62,633 nucleotides of DNA, from contig NZ_JJML01000003.1 in NCBI RefSeq assembly GCF_000775285.1, positions 1 to 62,633 on the forward strand. Direction: 5' to 3'. Positions 9,882 to 19,474 of this stretch are shown here, piece after piece (positions within the stretch are counted from its first letter, which is position 1; every line of letters starts with the position of its first letter). The position numbers were made by a program, and so were the translations under genes. This DNA is from Neosynechococcus sphagnicola sy1. Its GTDB lineage: Bacteria; Cyanobacteriota; Cyanobacteriia; Neosynechococcales; Neosynechococcaceae. The notes below the pieces were generated by a model. It ran no database searches. It saw only the letters and a program-made list of their open reading frames with translations, and was not told the origin of the DNA.

Positions 9882-12523
9882 ATGATGGTGAAACTCTCGG
9901 ATTCACGCCAACTGACCGGACTGTCTGACCAGGAGGCCGCTGATCGCCTGCAGCAAGACGGTTTCAATGAATTACCCTCGACCCAGCAGCGTCATTTTCT
10001 GGCGATCGCCTGGGAAAATGTGCAGGAACCAATTTTTCTGTTGCTAATCGCCTGCGGAGTCATTTACCTGGTTTTAGGGGATGCCCAGGAAGCTTTAATC
10101 CTCCTAGGTTTTGTCTTCTTCATCGTTGGTATTAATCTTTACCAGGAACAGAAGACGGAGCGATCGCTGGAAGCTCTGCGGGATCTCTCCAGTCCCCGTG
10201 CCCTGGTGATTCGCAAGGGGGAACGACAACGGATCGCTGGACGGGAGGTGGTGCGAGGGGATTTGATCGTTCTCTCAGAGGGAGATCGTGTGCCTGCGGA
10301 TGCAACATTGCTCTGGTCTACCCATCTGACAGTGGACGAATCGCTGTTGACCGGAGAATCCGCTCCCGTCCGCAAACGTGCCGCTGAATCTGGAGAAAAG
10401 CCGGAGACCCTTGCTGAAACGTTGCGACCGGGGGGAGATGACTTACCCTGTGTCTACTCAGGCACCCTGATTGTCCAGGGACAGGGGATTGCCCAGGTGC
10501 AGGCCACTGGGGTACACACGGAAATGGGCAAGATCGGAAAGGCACTGCAAACGGTTGTACCGGAAGACACCGTCTTACAGAAGGAAATTCGTCGCATTGT
10601 GAGCAAATTGACGCTGGTGGCGATCGCAATTTGCATCGCGGTTGTGGTGATTTACGGACTCACCCGTGGAGACTGGTTGCAAGGATCTCTGGCGGGATTA
10701 GCGCTGGCGATGGCGATTCTGCCCAATGAAATTCCGGTGGTACTGGCAATCTTTCTGGCGCTAGGGGCGTGGCGGTTTTCCCAGCAAAAGTCTTAACCCG
10801 TCGGATTCCCGTGGTGGAAACCCTCGGTGCGGCAACGGTGCTCTGCGTCGATAAGACGGGCACCCTGACCTTTAACCGCATGGCCGTTAAGCAGCTGTTT
10901 GTCTATGACGATTCCCGTCCCTATCCCTACGATGTCACCCTCCACGACCGCGAACCCTTGCCCGAAGCCATGCATGACTTAGTTGAGTTTGGGATTTTAG
11001 CCAGCCGCAAAGACCCGTTTGATCCCATGGAAAAAGCCTTACAGCTGATTGGTCAAAATTACCTGGCGCAAACGGAGCACCTGCATAGTGATTGGCAGCT
11101 CCTGTATGAGTATCCCCTCTCCAGTAAACTCCTAGCAATGTCCTGTGTCTGGGAAGCGCCCACCGGGGATTTAACCGTGGCCGCCAAGGGGGCACCGGAG
11201 GCGATCTCCGATCTGTGTCATTTCAATCCTGCCCAGCATCAAGAACTGGCTCAACATATTCAAACCATGGCACAGGAAGGATTGCGGGTGCTGGGGGTAG
11301 CCAAGGGACAGCGAACTGGCACTGTGCCGAAAATTCACCCTGATGACCCATCCCACCCGCTTCCCCACCTGGACGCTGACGATCGACTCCCCAGCAGACA
11401 ACACGATTTTGAGTTTGAATTTGTGGGATTACTCGGACTGGAAGATCCAGTGCGGCCCACGGTCGCCCCTGCGATCGCAGAGTGCTACAGTGCTGGCATT
11501 CGAGTTGTGATGATCACGGGAGATTACCCCGTCACCGCTCAAAATATCGCCCGTCAAATTGGACTCACCCCGACAGAGCAGGTGATCACAGGTCGGGAAC
11601 TGGAGCAGATGAGTGACGCTGAATTGCGCGATCGCATCCAATCCGTCAACATATATGCCCGTGTCGTTCCAGAGCAAAAGCTGCTGATTGTGAACGCCCT
11701 GAAAGGCAGTGGTGAAATGGTTGCCATGACGGGGGATGGGGTGAACGATGCCCCTGCCCTGAAGTCCGCCCACATTGGGATTGCCATGGGAGAACGGGGG
11801 ACGGATGTGGCCAGGGAAGCGGCTGATCTGGTGCTGCTAGACGATGATTTCTCTTCGATTGTGGAATCGGTCAAATTAGGGCGACGGATTTTCGACAACC
11901 TGAAAAAAGGAATGGCCTATACCTTAGCGGTGCATGTTCCCATTGCCGGAATGTCTCTGATTCCAGTGATCATGGGATGGCCGTTGGTGTTACTGCCAAT
12001 TCACATTGCCTTTCTGCACCTGATTATTGATCCGGCCTGTACGGTGGTGTTTGAAGCCGAACCCGCTGAACTCAATATTATGAAGCGTCCCCCCCGTAAC
12101 CCCAAAGAATCCTTGTTCAGTCGTCGAACTTTGCGGCTGGCCTTACTTCAGGGAATCAGTGTTTTGGTGGTACTGGTCGTGGTGTTTGCGATCGCTTACT
12201 ACAGTGGGAATAGTGCATTGGATGCCCGTGCCCTTGCCTTTACCACATTAATTATCTCCAATCTGGCGATGATTCTCACCAACCGTTCCTGGTCGCGCAC
12301 CATTCCCGAAATGTTACAGGCTCCTAATGCAGCTCTCTGGTGGGTATTGGGCGGTGGCATTATCTTTCTAGCACTAATTCTTTATGTACCCATCCTCCGC
12401 CACTTGTTTGGTTTCTCCTTCCTCCATGGGGATGATCTATTAGTGAGTCTGCTTTCTGGAATCATCAGTATCCTCTGGTTTGAAGGGTTAAAACTCTGGA
12501 ATCGTCGCCCCATAACGGTTTGA
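9882..12523 (+). CDS. Cation-transporting P-type ATPase, one-base frameshift
   Basis: This is an 880-residue P-type ATPase when repaired, resembling P2 (Ca2+-type) pumps: N-terminal cation ATPase domain, actuator with LLTGES, phosphorylation site CVDKTGTLT, hinge TGDGVNDAPALKSA, and four C-terminal membrane helices. The frame breaks at an AAAA run (10786-10789); one more A joins WRFSQQK to VLTRRIPVVETLG. The M4 ion-site motif reads LPNEIP, where P2 pumps have PEGLP or PEEFP, so the ion carried is uncertain. The start is ATG-ATG at 9882. It stands alone, 190 bases before the diacylglycerol kinase gene is reached at its ATG region, with no obvious regulator next to it. Confidence 0.86.
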
Positions 12524-12587
12524 TTACTAGACCTTCATTGGTAAATTACTGTCTAATATTTCATATAAATCCTTGAGAGTAAGCCCT

Positions 12588-12998
12588 ATGTTTCCCCATC
12601 ACCAATCATCAACCCCGCGCAAAAGATATGACGGAAATTCTATACCAAGTTATCGTCCGATTCACAAGTTTAAGATTATTCTACAGGGGCTTTATGTCGC
12701 CGTTATCTCTGACTTTAGTGTTGCCTACAAACTCGTTCTATCGATTCCAATTCTGGTTTTTTCATTTATTTTCAAACAATGGGTTGATCTGACGTTGATT
12801 TTGCTGGCAACTGGAATGGTTCTGTCTGCTGAACTTTTTAATAGTGCGATCGAAATTCTGTGTGATTTTGTCGAACCAAATGCAGATTCTCGGATTGGAA
12901 TGATTAAAGATATTGCAGCAGCAGCGACGGGCATCAGCATCTTTGTCTGGGCTGTAACGTTGATCCTGGAATGCAATCACATTTGGCACTTGATTTGA
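12588..12998 (+). CDS. dgkA: Diacylglycerol kinase (DgkA type)
   Basis: This small integral membrane kinase phosphorylates diacylglycerol or undecaprenol for lipid recycling. Three hydrophobic helices are visible. The family signature is present as AELFNSAIEILCDFVEPN followed by KDIAAAATGISI, the catalytic Glu being in the NSAIE motif. The frame opens at TTG 12573, but ATG 12588 with a GAGAG element 9 bases upstream is preferred, giving 136 residues. The N-terminal 25 residues are polar and specific to this protein. It follows the P-type ATPase on the same strand and is convergent with devA. Confidence 0.85.
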   Translation: MFPHHQSSTPRKRYDGNSIPSYRPIHKFKIILQGLYVAVISDFSVAYKLVLSIPILVFSFIFKQWVDLTLILLATGMVLSAELFNSAIEILCDFVEPNADSRIGMIKDIAAAATGISIFVWAVTLILECNHIWHLI

Positions 12999-13108
12999 AG
13001 TTTGGGCAAAACATGTATCTACCTGCGCATCATCGATTATAAAGCCATGTACTTTCACGCCTTTTCTATCAACTTCAAGGTGACCCAAATTCAGACAAGT
13101 AAGGTACG

Positions 13109-13810
13109 TTAACCTACCGTTTCTAAAGCATTAGAATTTTTACCCAAGCATCCATCTTCCATGTAAACGATGCGATCGGCAATATCCAAAATCCGGTTAT
13201 CGTGGGTGACAAGTAAGATCGTCCCCCCCTGTTCTTTAGCAAGTGTTTGCATTAAGTTCACCACATCCCGACCAGACTTTTTGTCCAGGGCAGCTGTGGG
13301 TTCATCGGCTAATACGATTTTGGGATGACTGACCAATGCACGGGCAATCGCCACTCGTTGCTTTTGTCCCCCAGAAAGATCATCCGGATAGGAATGGAGC
13401 CGATCTCCCAGCCCGACGTGTTCCAGCATTGCAGCGGCACGTTTTTCCATGTCTGGTAACAATAAATGAGGGTGTAACTCCAAACCCATCTTGACGTTTT
13501 GCAGCGCAGTCAAACTGTGATGGAGGTTGTGGGCTTGAAAGATGTACCCATTGTGCCGTCGCGCCAGAGTAAGCTCTGTGGCTCCCGCTCCATAAAGCTC
13601 TTGATCTAAGACTTTCAGGCTTCCAGATTGAGCCGATCGCAAGCCACCGACAAGGGTCAGTAATGTGGTTTTGCCAGAACCAGAGGGGCCAGTCATAATC
13701 ACAATTTCACCGCTATTGATTTCGAGTTCGATGTCAAACAGAACTTGTTTCTGCAATTGACCGTGCCCAAAATGGTGATTGAGATGGTGAATGGAAATTG
13801 CAACAGCCAT
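13109..13810 (-). CDS. devA: DevA-type ABC exporter ATPase
   Basis: This 233-residue ATP-binding subunit has Walker A (GPSGSGKTT), the signature LSGGQKQRVAIARAL, Walker B (IVLADEP) and the switch His (VTHD). It is the DevA/LolD type: small and built to pair with a MacB-like permease. The frame stays open upstream to 13888, overlapping devC, but family members start at MAVAISIHHL, so ATG 13810 is used; this leaves 13 bases after devC. In heterocyst-forming species DevBCA with TolC exports envelope glycolipids; many non-heterocystous cyanobacteria carry paralogues of unknown substrate. Confidence 0.92.
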   Translation of the reverse strand: MAVAISIHHLNHHFGHGQLQKQVLFDIELEINSGEIVIMTGPSGSGKTTLLTLVGGLRSAQSGSLKVLDQELYGAGATELTLARRHNGYIFQAHNLHHSLTALQNVKMGLELHPHLLLPDMEKRAAAMLEHVGLGDRLHSYPDDLSGGQKQRVAIARALVSHPKIVLADEPTAALDKKSGRDVVNLMQTLAKEQGGTILLVTHDNRILDIADRIVYMEDGCLGKNSNALETVG

Positions 13811-13823
13811 AATGCGTTGATTC

Positions 13824-14999
13824 CTAAAACATATCCGCTGGATCGGCAGATTGCAGTCTCCGAGTAGCGATCGCTCCTGAGAGGGCACACATGATAACAG
13901 TTAGGGTTAATACCATCAGTGCTCTGGTGAATGTCATATAAATTGGTAACGCTGTTGCTTTGGCGGCGATGGCGTAGAGTCCCAAGGGTAAAATCGCACC
14001 CGGAATGAATCCTAGAAATGCCAGAATAATTGCTTCTTCAAACACCACGGATAACAAATAGGAATTGTGGTATCCCATTGCTTTGAAGGTGGCGTATTCT
14101 TTGAGATGGGCATTCACATCGGTGGAGAGCACTTGATAGACAATCACAACTCCAACCACAAACGCCATAGCTGTACCCAGACCAAAAACGAATCCGACCG
14201 GGCTTGCGGTTCTCCAATAGTTTTCCTCAAACGCCACAAACTCTTGAGCTGTAAGTACCCGGACATCCTGTGGCAGATGGGATCGTAAGGCAACGGCCAC
14301 CTGATGTGGATCGTACCCAGGCTGCAGCCGCAGCAAGCCGAGACTAATACTGGCTGCATCTCTTCGAGGAAACAGGCGCAAAAAGGTTTGATCGCTGGTG
14401 ATCAGGTTGGCATCGGCACCAAAGGAAGCACCGATAAAGAATGTCCCTGCAAGGGTTAGAGTGCGGCGATCGACCTCGGTGGTGACTAGCTTGCCCTGCT
14501 GTAGTTGGGCAATGACTTCTGCATACTTTCCCCTAGCGCCGCGATCGAAGAGCACTACATCAGGCAACTTAATTTTGTTCAGTTGTTGGTTGACTTGCGG
14601 TAAGTTAAAGGCTGGCCGATCGGGGTCAAATCCTAACACCTGGACGGTGGCATTGAGGCGAGTTTGGGGATTTTTCCAGGTGATGGTATTGATATAAAGC
14701 CCGGTTTCCGTCTTCACCCCTGGAATATCCATGGCCTGGAGCAGGCGACGCCGGGAAAATGTGGATAGATTTTGCAGGTTAAGGGCTTTGGGACTGAGCA
14801 AAATAATATCGGCCAACATCGAGCGGTTAACACGGGTATTACTGTCATACAAAGAACTCTGAAAGCCAAGCTGCATAAACATCAGCACATCGGCAAAGGC
14901 TATCCCTGCGATCGCGACTACGAATCGACCTTTTTCGTGACTCAGTTGTAGCCATCCCAGTGGAGTGCGGCGCTGAAGTTGTTGAATTAATCCCATCAT
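13824..14999 (-). CDS. devC: DevC-type ABC exporter permease
   Basis: This 391-residue permease has an N-terminal helix (about residues 24-44), a large periplasmic domain and three C-terminal helices (about 270-385), the FtsX/MacB fold. The opening MGLIQQLQRRTPLGWLQLSH and RSMLADIILLSP are typical of DevC. Its start codon overlaps the devB stop (ATGA at 14996-14999), so the two are translationally coupled. It would form the membrane channel with DevA and work with the DevB adaptor and an outer-membrane TolC encoded elsewhere. Confidence 0.93.
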   Translation of the reverse strand: MMGLIQQLQRRTPLGWLQLSHEKGRFVVAIAGIAFADVLMFMQLGFQSSLYDSNTRVNRSMLADIILLSPKALNLQNLSTFSRRRLLQAMDIPGVKTETGLYINTITWKNPQTRLNATVQVLGFDPDRPAFNLPQVNQQLNKIKLPDVVLFDRGARGKYAEVIAQLQQGKLVTTEVDRRTLTLAGTFFIGASFGADANLITSDQTFLRLFPRRDAASISLGLLRLQPGYDPHQVAVALRSHLPQDVRVLTAQEFVAFEENYWRTASPVGFVFGLGTAMAFVVGVVIVYQVLSTDVNAHLKEYATFKAMGYHNSYLLSVVFEEAIILAFLGFIPGAILPLGLYAIAAKATALPIYMTFTRALMVLTLTVIMCALSGAIATRRLQSADPADMF

Positions 15000-16186
15000 T
15001 GTTCAATCACGACCTGAACTTGTAGATTCGTGAACTTGGCGGCTTTCTGATTGGAAGCATCATCTAGCCTGACGTGAACCTCAACGACTCTGGCATCAAT
15101 GTTGGCACTCGGGTCGGTGTTGACCATCGTTTGTCGGCGAACCAGTGAATTCACGCGTTCGACGGTTCCTGTCAAGGCACCCGGAATCGTATCGCTGGTT
15201 ACCCGCACCCGTTGTCCGGGATGTACTTTACCCACATCACTTTGATACACTTCTGCAATCGCTTGCATCTGCAGAGTTTGACCCATTTCCACAATGCCAT
15301 CGTTGGCAACAATTTCTCCAGGACGGGTATGAATCTCTAAAATCTCACCCGCCATGGGCGATCGCACGTAGGCTTGATCTAATGCGGCTCTGGCCTGCTT
15401 CATGGCAGCCTTGGCACGCTCGACCTCGGCTTGATGGGCGCGAATATCCACGGGACGTACTTCCATAATTCGCCGCAAAGTTGCCTGGGCTTGGTGCAGT
15501 TGGGCAGGACTTGTGGTTTGAATCCGGGCTAACACGGCTTTTGCCTCTTCCAGACTTCTGCGAGCCGTGTCTAAGATTAACCGTTTGCGATCGAGATCAG
15601 ATGCCGAGATCACACCCTCTTGATAGAGGGATTGATAGCGGTTCCACTCGGTTGCTGCATTTTGCAGTTCCGATGTTAATCGGGCAACCGTTGCCGCTTC
15701 AGCATCCATATCTCCCTGGTGTTGCGCTTTCAGACGGTCAATTTCGGCTCGCTGGGCATTGATTTCCCCCTGTTTGGCACCTGCCTCGGTAATGGCAAGT
15801 TGTGCCTCCGCAACTCTGACTTCATCCACTGCCTGCTCATAGGCGGCTTGCAGGCGATCGCGGCTATCTAAAATCGCAATTACCTGACCGACGTTGACGC
15901 GATCGCCCTCCTGCACCAGCAATTGCTCCACCCGATTGCCATTGCTAGAGGTTGGAGCCGATAGCTGAATCACCTCCCCCTGTGGCTCTAGCCGTCCCAA
16001 TGCGGTCACAGTCGTGATTTCAGTAGAACGGATGACAGCAGCTTGGCTCATCCCCTTTTGAGCTAATTGCCATCGCCAAACTCCGTACCCTGCTCCTACT
16101 CCCAAGAGCACCAAGGCAGTGGCTGCGCCTCCTACCCAACGTCGGAATTTGCCATCAGAACTGCTGACAAACGGACTTTGTAGCAT
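14996..16186 (-). CDS. devB: DevB-type membrane fusion (HlyD-like) protein
   Basis: This is a 396-residue periplasmic adaptor. It has one N-terminal membrane helix (about residues 18-36), a split lipoyl/barrel-sandwich domain (LSAPTSSNGNRVEQLLVQEG and later RSPMAGEILEIHTRPGEIV), a long coiled-coil hairpin between them (about 110-260) and a beta-barrel (EVYQSDVGKVHPGQRVRV). It bridges DevAC to TolC. AGGAG lies 9 bases upstream of the ATG at 16186. It is the first gene of devB-devC-devA and is divergent from a TetR gene, whose probable operators lie just upstream. Confidence 0.92.
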   Translation of the reverse strand: MLQSPFVSSSDGKFRRWVGGAATALVLLGVGAGYGVWRWQLAQKGMSQAAVIRSTEITTVTALGRLEPQGEVIQLSAPTSSNGNRVEQLLVQEGDRVNVGQVIAILDSRDRLQAAYEQAVDEVRVAEAQLAITEAGAKQGEINAQRAEIDRLKAQHQGDMDAEAATVARLTSELQNAATEWNRYQSLYQEGVISASDLDRKRLILDTARRSLEEAKAVLARIQTTSPAQLHQAQATLRRIMEVRPVDIRAHQAEVERAKAAMKQARAALDQAYVRSPMAGEILEIHTRPGEIVANDGIVEMGQTLQMQAIAEVYQSDVGKVHPGQRVRVTSDTIPGALTGTVERVNSLVRRQTMVNTDPSANIDARVVEVHVRLDDASNQKAAKFTNLQVQVVIEQ

Positions 16187-16212
16187 CCTTAACTCCTAGG
16201 CACCCTAGCAAT

Positions 16213-16261
16213 ACTAAACTGTTTCGTTTAGCCTCTTTTTAGACTAAACTGTTTCGTTTCG
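16213..16261. promoter_or_regulatory. Probable TetR operator: two repeated palindromes before devB
   Basis: The 17-base unit ACTAAACTGTTTCGTTT occurs exactly twice, at 16213-16229 and 16243-16259, 30 bases (about three helical turns) apart. The first is part of a palindrome, CTAAACTGTTTCGTTTAG (16214-16231), with perfect 6-base arms; the second has lost the match in its last two bases. They sit 27-75 bases upstream of the devB start and about 110 bases from the divergent TetR gene. Binding by that TetR protein is inference. Confidence 0.7.
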
Positions 16262-16368
16262 CTTCGTCAAGGATAGGATCGGAAGAGGCTGGGAAGTCCA
16301 GGGTGGAGCACCCCTGAGGGGGAATCCCTCCCCGAGACCTATCACAGCCTCAACCCTGATAAACCCTG

Positions 16369-17001
16369 ATGACAGTAATGACCAAAGCCAAAAATATAGA
16401 GCGAGAGCTATCTGCTCAGAAAACTGATTTGATCTTAGCCGGAGCCATGCAGGAGTTCCTGGAGCACGGGTATGCAGGTGCCCGGATCGATAAGATTGTC
16501 GAGGCAGCTGGGGTCTCAAAAGCAACGGTTTATCGATACTTTCCGGATAAGGAAGCTTTGTTTACAGCGTTGATCCAGCAGATGGCCTCCCGAAAAGAAC
16601 TGTTTCGGCTGCAAAATCTCCGATCCTACGAAGAGGAACCTATCTTATTTTTGAGACGCTATGCCACTGAAATGCTGGAGAATGTTGCCGAAGATCCCCA
16701 AATTCTGACCTTCTTAAGAATCATCCTCGGTGAATCAGGCCGCTTTCCAGAGCTGGCACGGGCATTTGTCAGAAATATTGAAAAATCTAGTCTTGACTTT
16801 CTCAGTCAATATTTTTCGACCCATCCAAAACTTCAGATTGCCGATCCGGAAGTCACTGCCCGAGCCTTTATTGGTACCTTGATTCATTTTGTGTTGTTAA
16901 AGCATGTGCTCCACAGTGGTGATATCGTCCCCATGGATCGCGATCGCCTTTTGGAAAGTCTGTTGGCACTGATTATTCCCCCGCCCATCGGTAACAGCTA
17001 A
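16369..17001 (+). CDS. TetR family transcriptional regulator
   Basis: This 210-residue protein has an N-terminal TetR DNA-binding domain. The helix-turn-helix is seen as ARIDKIVEAAGVSKATVYRY followed by FPDKEALF (about residues 38-66). The C-terminal ligand domain is helical and resembles TetR_C members found beside efflux systems. It is divergent from devBCA, and paired repeats lie between them, so it most likely represses the exporter and perhaps itself until a ligand binds. ATG 16369 is used; ATG 16378 is an alternative three codons in. Confidence 0.9.
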   Translation: MTVMTKAKNIERELSAQKTDLILAGAMQEFLEHGYAGARIDKIVEAAGVSKATVYRYFPDKEALFTALIQQMASRKELFRLQNLRSYEEEPILFLRRYATEMLENVAEDPQILTFLRIILGESGRFPELARAFVRNIEKSSLDFLSQYFSTHPKLQIADPEVTARAFIGTLIHFVLLKHVLHSGDIVPMDRDRLLESLLALIIPPPIGNS

Positions 17002-17021
17002 AAGGTTAGGCAACCTGTACC

Positions 17022-17819
17022 CTAAGAATTCCTAAGCGGCCCCACCAAGCGCCAACATTGCAGATGAGGGGGGGATAGGCTTTGTACCACCAGCGCCCCC
17101 AGGTAACTCGGTTGAGGCTGGAACTGATGCATCCACCATTGCAAACCAGATTCAGCTAGCACTAATCCGGTCACCGCCTCCCCTGCCCAGGCCACCTGAA
17201 CCTCCGGCAGTCCTGCCAGTCCCCAACCCGTCCCTTTCAGATAAGCTTCCTTGAGCGTCCAGATCTGTAAAAAGCAATCAAGTCGCTGTTCAGGGGTGCG
17301 GCTTTGGAGTTGTTCATATTCCGAGGGACTAAAAAACCGCTGGGCTAATTGCTCCACGTTGTTGATCGGTCGTCTGTACTCTAGATCAATCCCTACCTGC
17401 ATATCCAGGGCGATCGCGTAGGTACACAGGTCATGGGAGTGAGACAGGTTAAATTCCAGTCTCCCAGCGCTAAAAGTTGTCTCTAGAATGGGTTTTCCAT
17501 GGGCACCATAGGTAAATATTAGTTGTCCGGGAAGCAGATCAAGATAACGGCTGAGGATGACACGCAGGTATCCCCGCGCTGCAATAAATCGCTGTCGATG
17601 CAGTTCTAATCTCAACCGATCAGCCCGACGATTTTCCTCCATTGACAAAAGGGATGAGAGCACTTGGAGTTCTGCCATGGGCACCACTAAGTCCGCCTGC
17701 CAGAGATGCACCTGCTGGCGAGGGAGTTCCGGTGTAACCGGAGCTAATAACCATTGCTCCGTCTTGCTGGGGGCTGAGGCAGAATACCCATCAATGGGAA
17801 AGATGAATTTCGTCAACAA
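17022..17819 (-). CDS. 4'-phosphopantetheinyl transferase (Sfp/HetI type)
   Basis: This 265-residue enzyme moves phosphopantetheine from CoA to a serine of acyl or peptidyl carrier proteins. The Sfp-family motifs are clear: VGIDLEYRRP (Mg-binding Asp and Glu), FFSPSEYEQL and WTLKEAYLKGTGWGL. Length is typical of Sfp/HetI enzymes. It is convergent with the TetR gene, 20 bases apart. In cyanobacteria such enzymes serve fatty acid synthesis, polyketide and glycolipid synthases. No synthase lies in this window, so the partner is unknown, although the nearby DevBCA exporter makes a lipid-related role plausible. Confidence 0.9.
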   Translation of the reverse strand: MLTKFIFPIDGYSASAPSKTEQWLLAPVTPELPRQQVHLWQADLVVPMAELQVLSSLLSMEENRRADRLRLELHRQRFIAARGYLRVILSRYLDLLPGQLIFTYGAHGKPILETTFSAGRLEFNLSHSHDLCTYAIALDMQVGIDLEYRRPINNVEQLAQRFFSPSEYEQLQSRTPEQRLDCFLQIWTLKEAYLKGTGWGLAGLPEVQVAWAGEAVTGLVLAESGLQWWMHQFQPQPSYLGALVVQSLSPPHLQCWRLVGPLRNS

Positions 17820-17951
17820 TCAGGACTTCCCAGCGTCATCAACAAACCCTTCAATAGCTAGAGACACCAAATTTTTCAACAGCATCAACGGTGGGGATAC
17901 CCAAGCTGACTAAGAACCCTGTACTCATGGCGGCGAGATAAAAGCTGTAGC

Positions 17952-19397
17952 ATGGGTATCAGATTCATGGTGCAAGTTGACGGGCGTATCTCCCTAAAAT
18001 TGGCAGTAAAGGAACCTAGTATTGAGATGAAACCTTGGCATCAACGGGTTAACCCGACAACTTGGCCAATCACGGTCAAAATTTCAGTCGCCCTTTGCCT
18101 TGCTGCCTTAGTGCCGATGGGGGGAATTGCCTATTACAATCTTAACCAGAGTCTAGCGGCAATGGAAGCGTTAGAATACCGCAACTTAGAGCTATTAGCG
18201 CTGAGTACTGCCAATCGTCTGGATCAACTGATAACAGATGCCAGTCGCATAGCAATTCAGATCAGTGAGGATTATGAGGTCGGTCAATTTCTAGCGGGCA
18301 CCACTGCCCCAGAGCGAGACGTTTTCGAAAAATCCGTGCAACAACTGCTGAATAGCGCTCTGTTAGATAACTCCAGTTACTCTCTCGCTGCACTTCTGAA
18401 TCAACAGGGAACCTGTTTAGCCGCTACCAGCCCCGATCTCATTGGACAGAATTACAGTTATGTCAAGGGATTCAAAAGAGCAATTCGGGGTCAGACAGAT
18501 ATTTCTAGCATTTCTATTATTGATACTAAGTTTCCCAACAAACCTGGGATCTACTTTGCAGTTCCTGTTCGGCTTCAGAATCAAGAAATTGTCGGTGTCA
18601 CTGTATTAAAAATGAAGGCGACAGCGGTGTGGAACATTGTCAACAATGTCAAAGTTGGCGACCAAGGATATGCGTTTTTATTGGATGAAAGAGGCATGGT
18701 TATTAGCCATCCCAAAGACGAATTAATGTACCATAGCCTATCTGAACTACCTGCCGACGTCAAGAAACAATTATTGCAAGAATATCAAGTGGGGATGGCA
18801 AAAGTTGGGGTTGCCAGGATTCGTAGTCTCAATGAGCCAGCACTGGCTAGAATCATGGAAAAAAGTAAGATGTTGGGCCATGCGAGTTATTACTTGTATC
18901 GTAAAAAACTACAAACAATTATTGGGTTTGCACCCTTGCAAGTGAAGCCATGGGTAGTTGGCATCAATGAATCTAAGGAGGCTTTCCTGGCACCCTTAAA
19001 AAAGCTAGCTCAAGAAAATAATCTCAGTGTGGTTGTCATTGGTGGACTAACTGGAATTTCAGCTCTATTTTTAGGTCGAAGTATTGCGAAACCAATTCGA
19101 TGCTTAACGAAAGCAGCTCAAGACTTGGAGCAAAACACCTATAACGCAGAAATCTTACTCCCCAGTGCAAAAAGTCAAGATGACATAGGCAAATTTGTAC
19201 GTACATTCATAAGAATGGCCGAGCAAGTGAAGGCACGGGAAGAGCGTTTAGAAGCACAGGTTAGAGAACTATATATTGAGATTGATCAGGGCAAAAAGGA
19301 GCGTCAAGTTGCTGAAATTACTGAAACCGAATATTTTCAACAGCTCTTGCAAAAAGCGAAAGTATTGCGTGAGCGTTCAATTCCTAATAATGAATAG
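17952..19397 (+). CDS. Cache-HAMP membrane sensor with C-terminal tail motif, no kinase
   Basis: This 481-residue protein has a membrane helix (about residues 40-62), a long extracytoplasmic double-Cache sensor (about 63-355, with QGYAFLLDERGMVISHP), a second helix (about 360-378), a HAMP domain (SIAKPIRCLTKAAQDLEQ) and then only a coiled coil ending in EIDQGKKERQVAEITETEYF. There is no kinase, cyclase, GGDEF or MCP domain. The tail from about residue 430 closely matches the end of the receiver protein at 22926-24195. The most likely role is to sense a small molecule and signal through this tail. ATG 18027 is an alternative start that would drop 25 residues. Confidence 0.85.
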   Translation: MGIRFMVQVDGRISLKLAVKEPSIEMKPWHQRVNPTTWPITVKISVALCLAALVPMGGIAYYNLNQSLAAMEALEYRNLELLALSTANRLDQLITDASRIAIQISEDYEVGQFLAGTTAPERDVFEKSVQQLLNSALLDNSSYSLAALLNQQGTCLAATSPDLIGQNYSYVKGFKRAIRGQTDISSISIIDTKFPNKPGIYFAVPVRLQNQEIVGVTVLKMKATAVWNIVNNVKVGDQGYAFLLDERGMVISHPKDELMYHSLSELPADVKKQLLQEYQVGMAKVGVARIRSLNEPALARIMEKSKMLGHASYYLYRKKLQTIIGFAPLQVKPWVVGINESKEAFLAPLKKLAQENNLSVVVIGGLTGISALFLGRSIAKPIRCLTKAAQDLEQNTYNAEILLPSAKSQDDIGKFVRTFIRMAEQVKAREERLEAQVRELYIEIDQGKKERQVAEITETEYFQQLLQKAKVLRERSIPNNE

Positions 19398-19474
19398 CTG
19401 TAGATAGGAATGCCGACTATTAAATCGAAAACCTAATGTTCTCTATATCTAGATAAATTTAATTCCGAAGCAAT

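Noticed and set aside
17005-17020. Small inverted repeat AGGTT/AACCT between tetR and the transferase gene
   Set aside because: Only five paired bases and no U-run; too weak to call a terminator.
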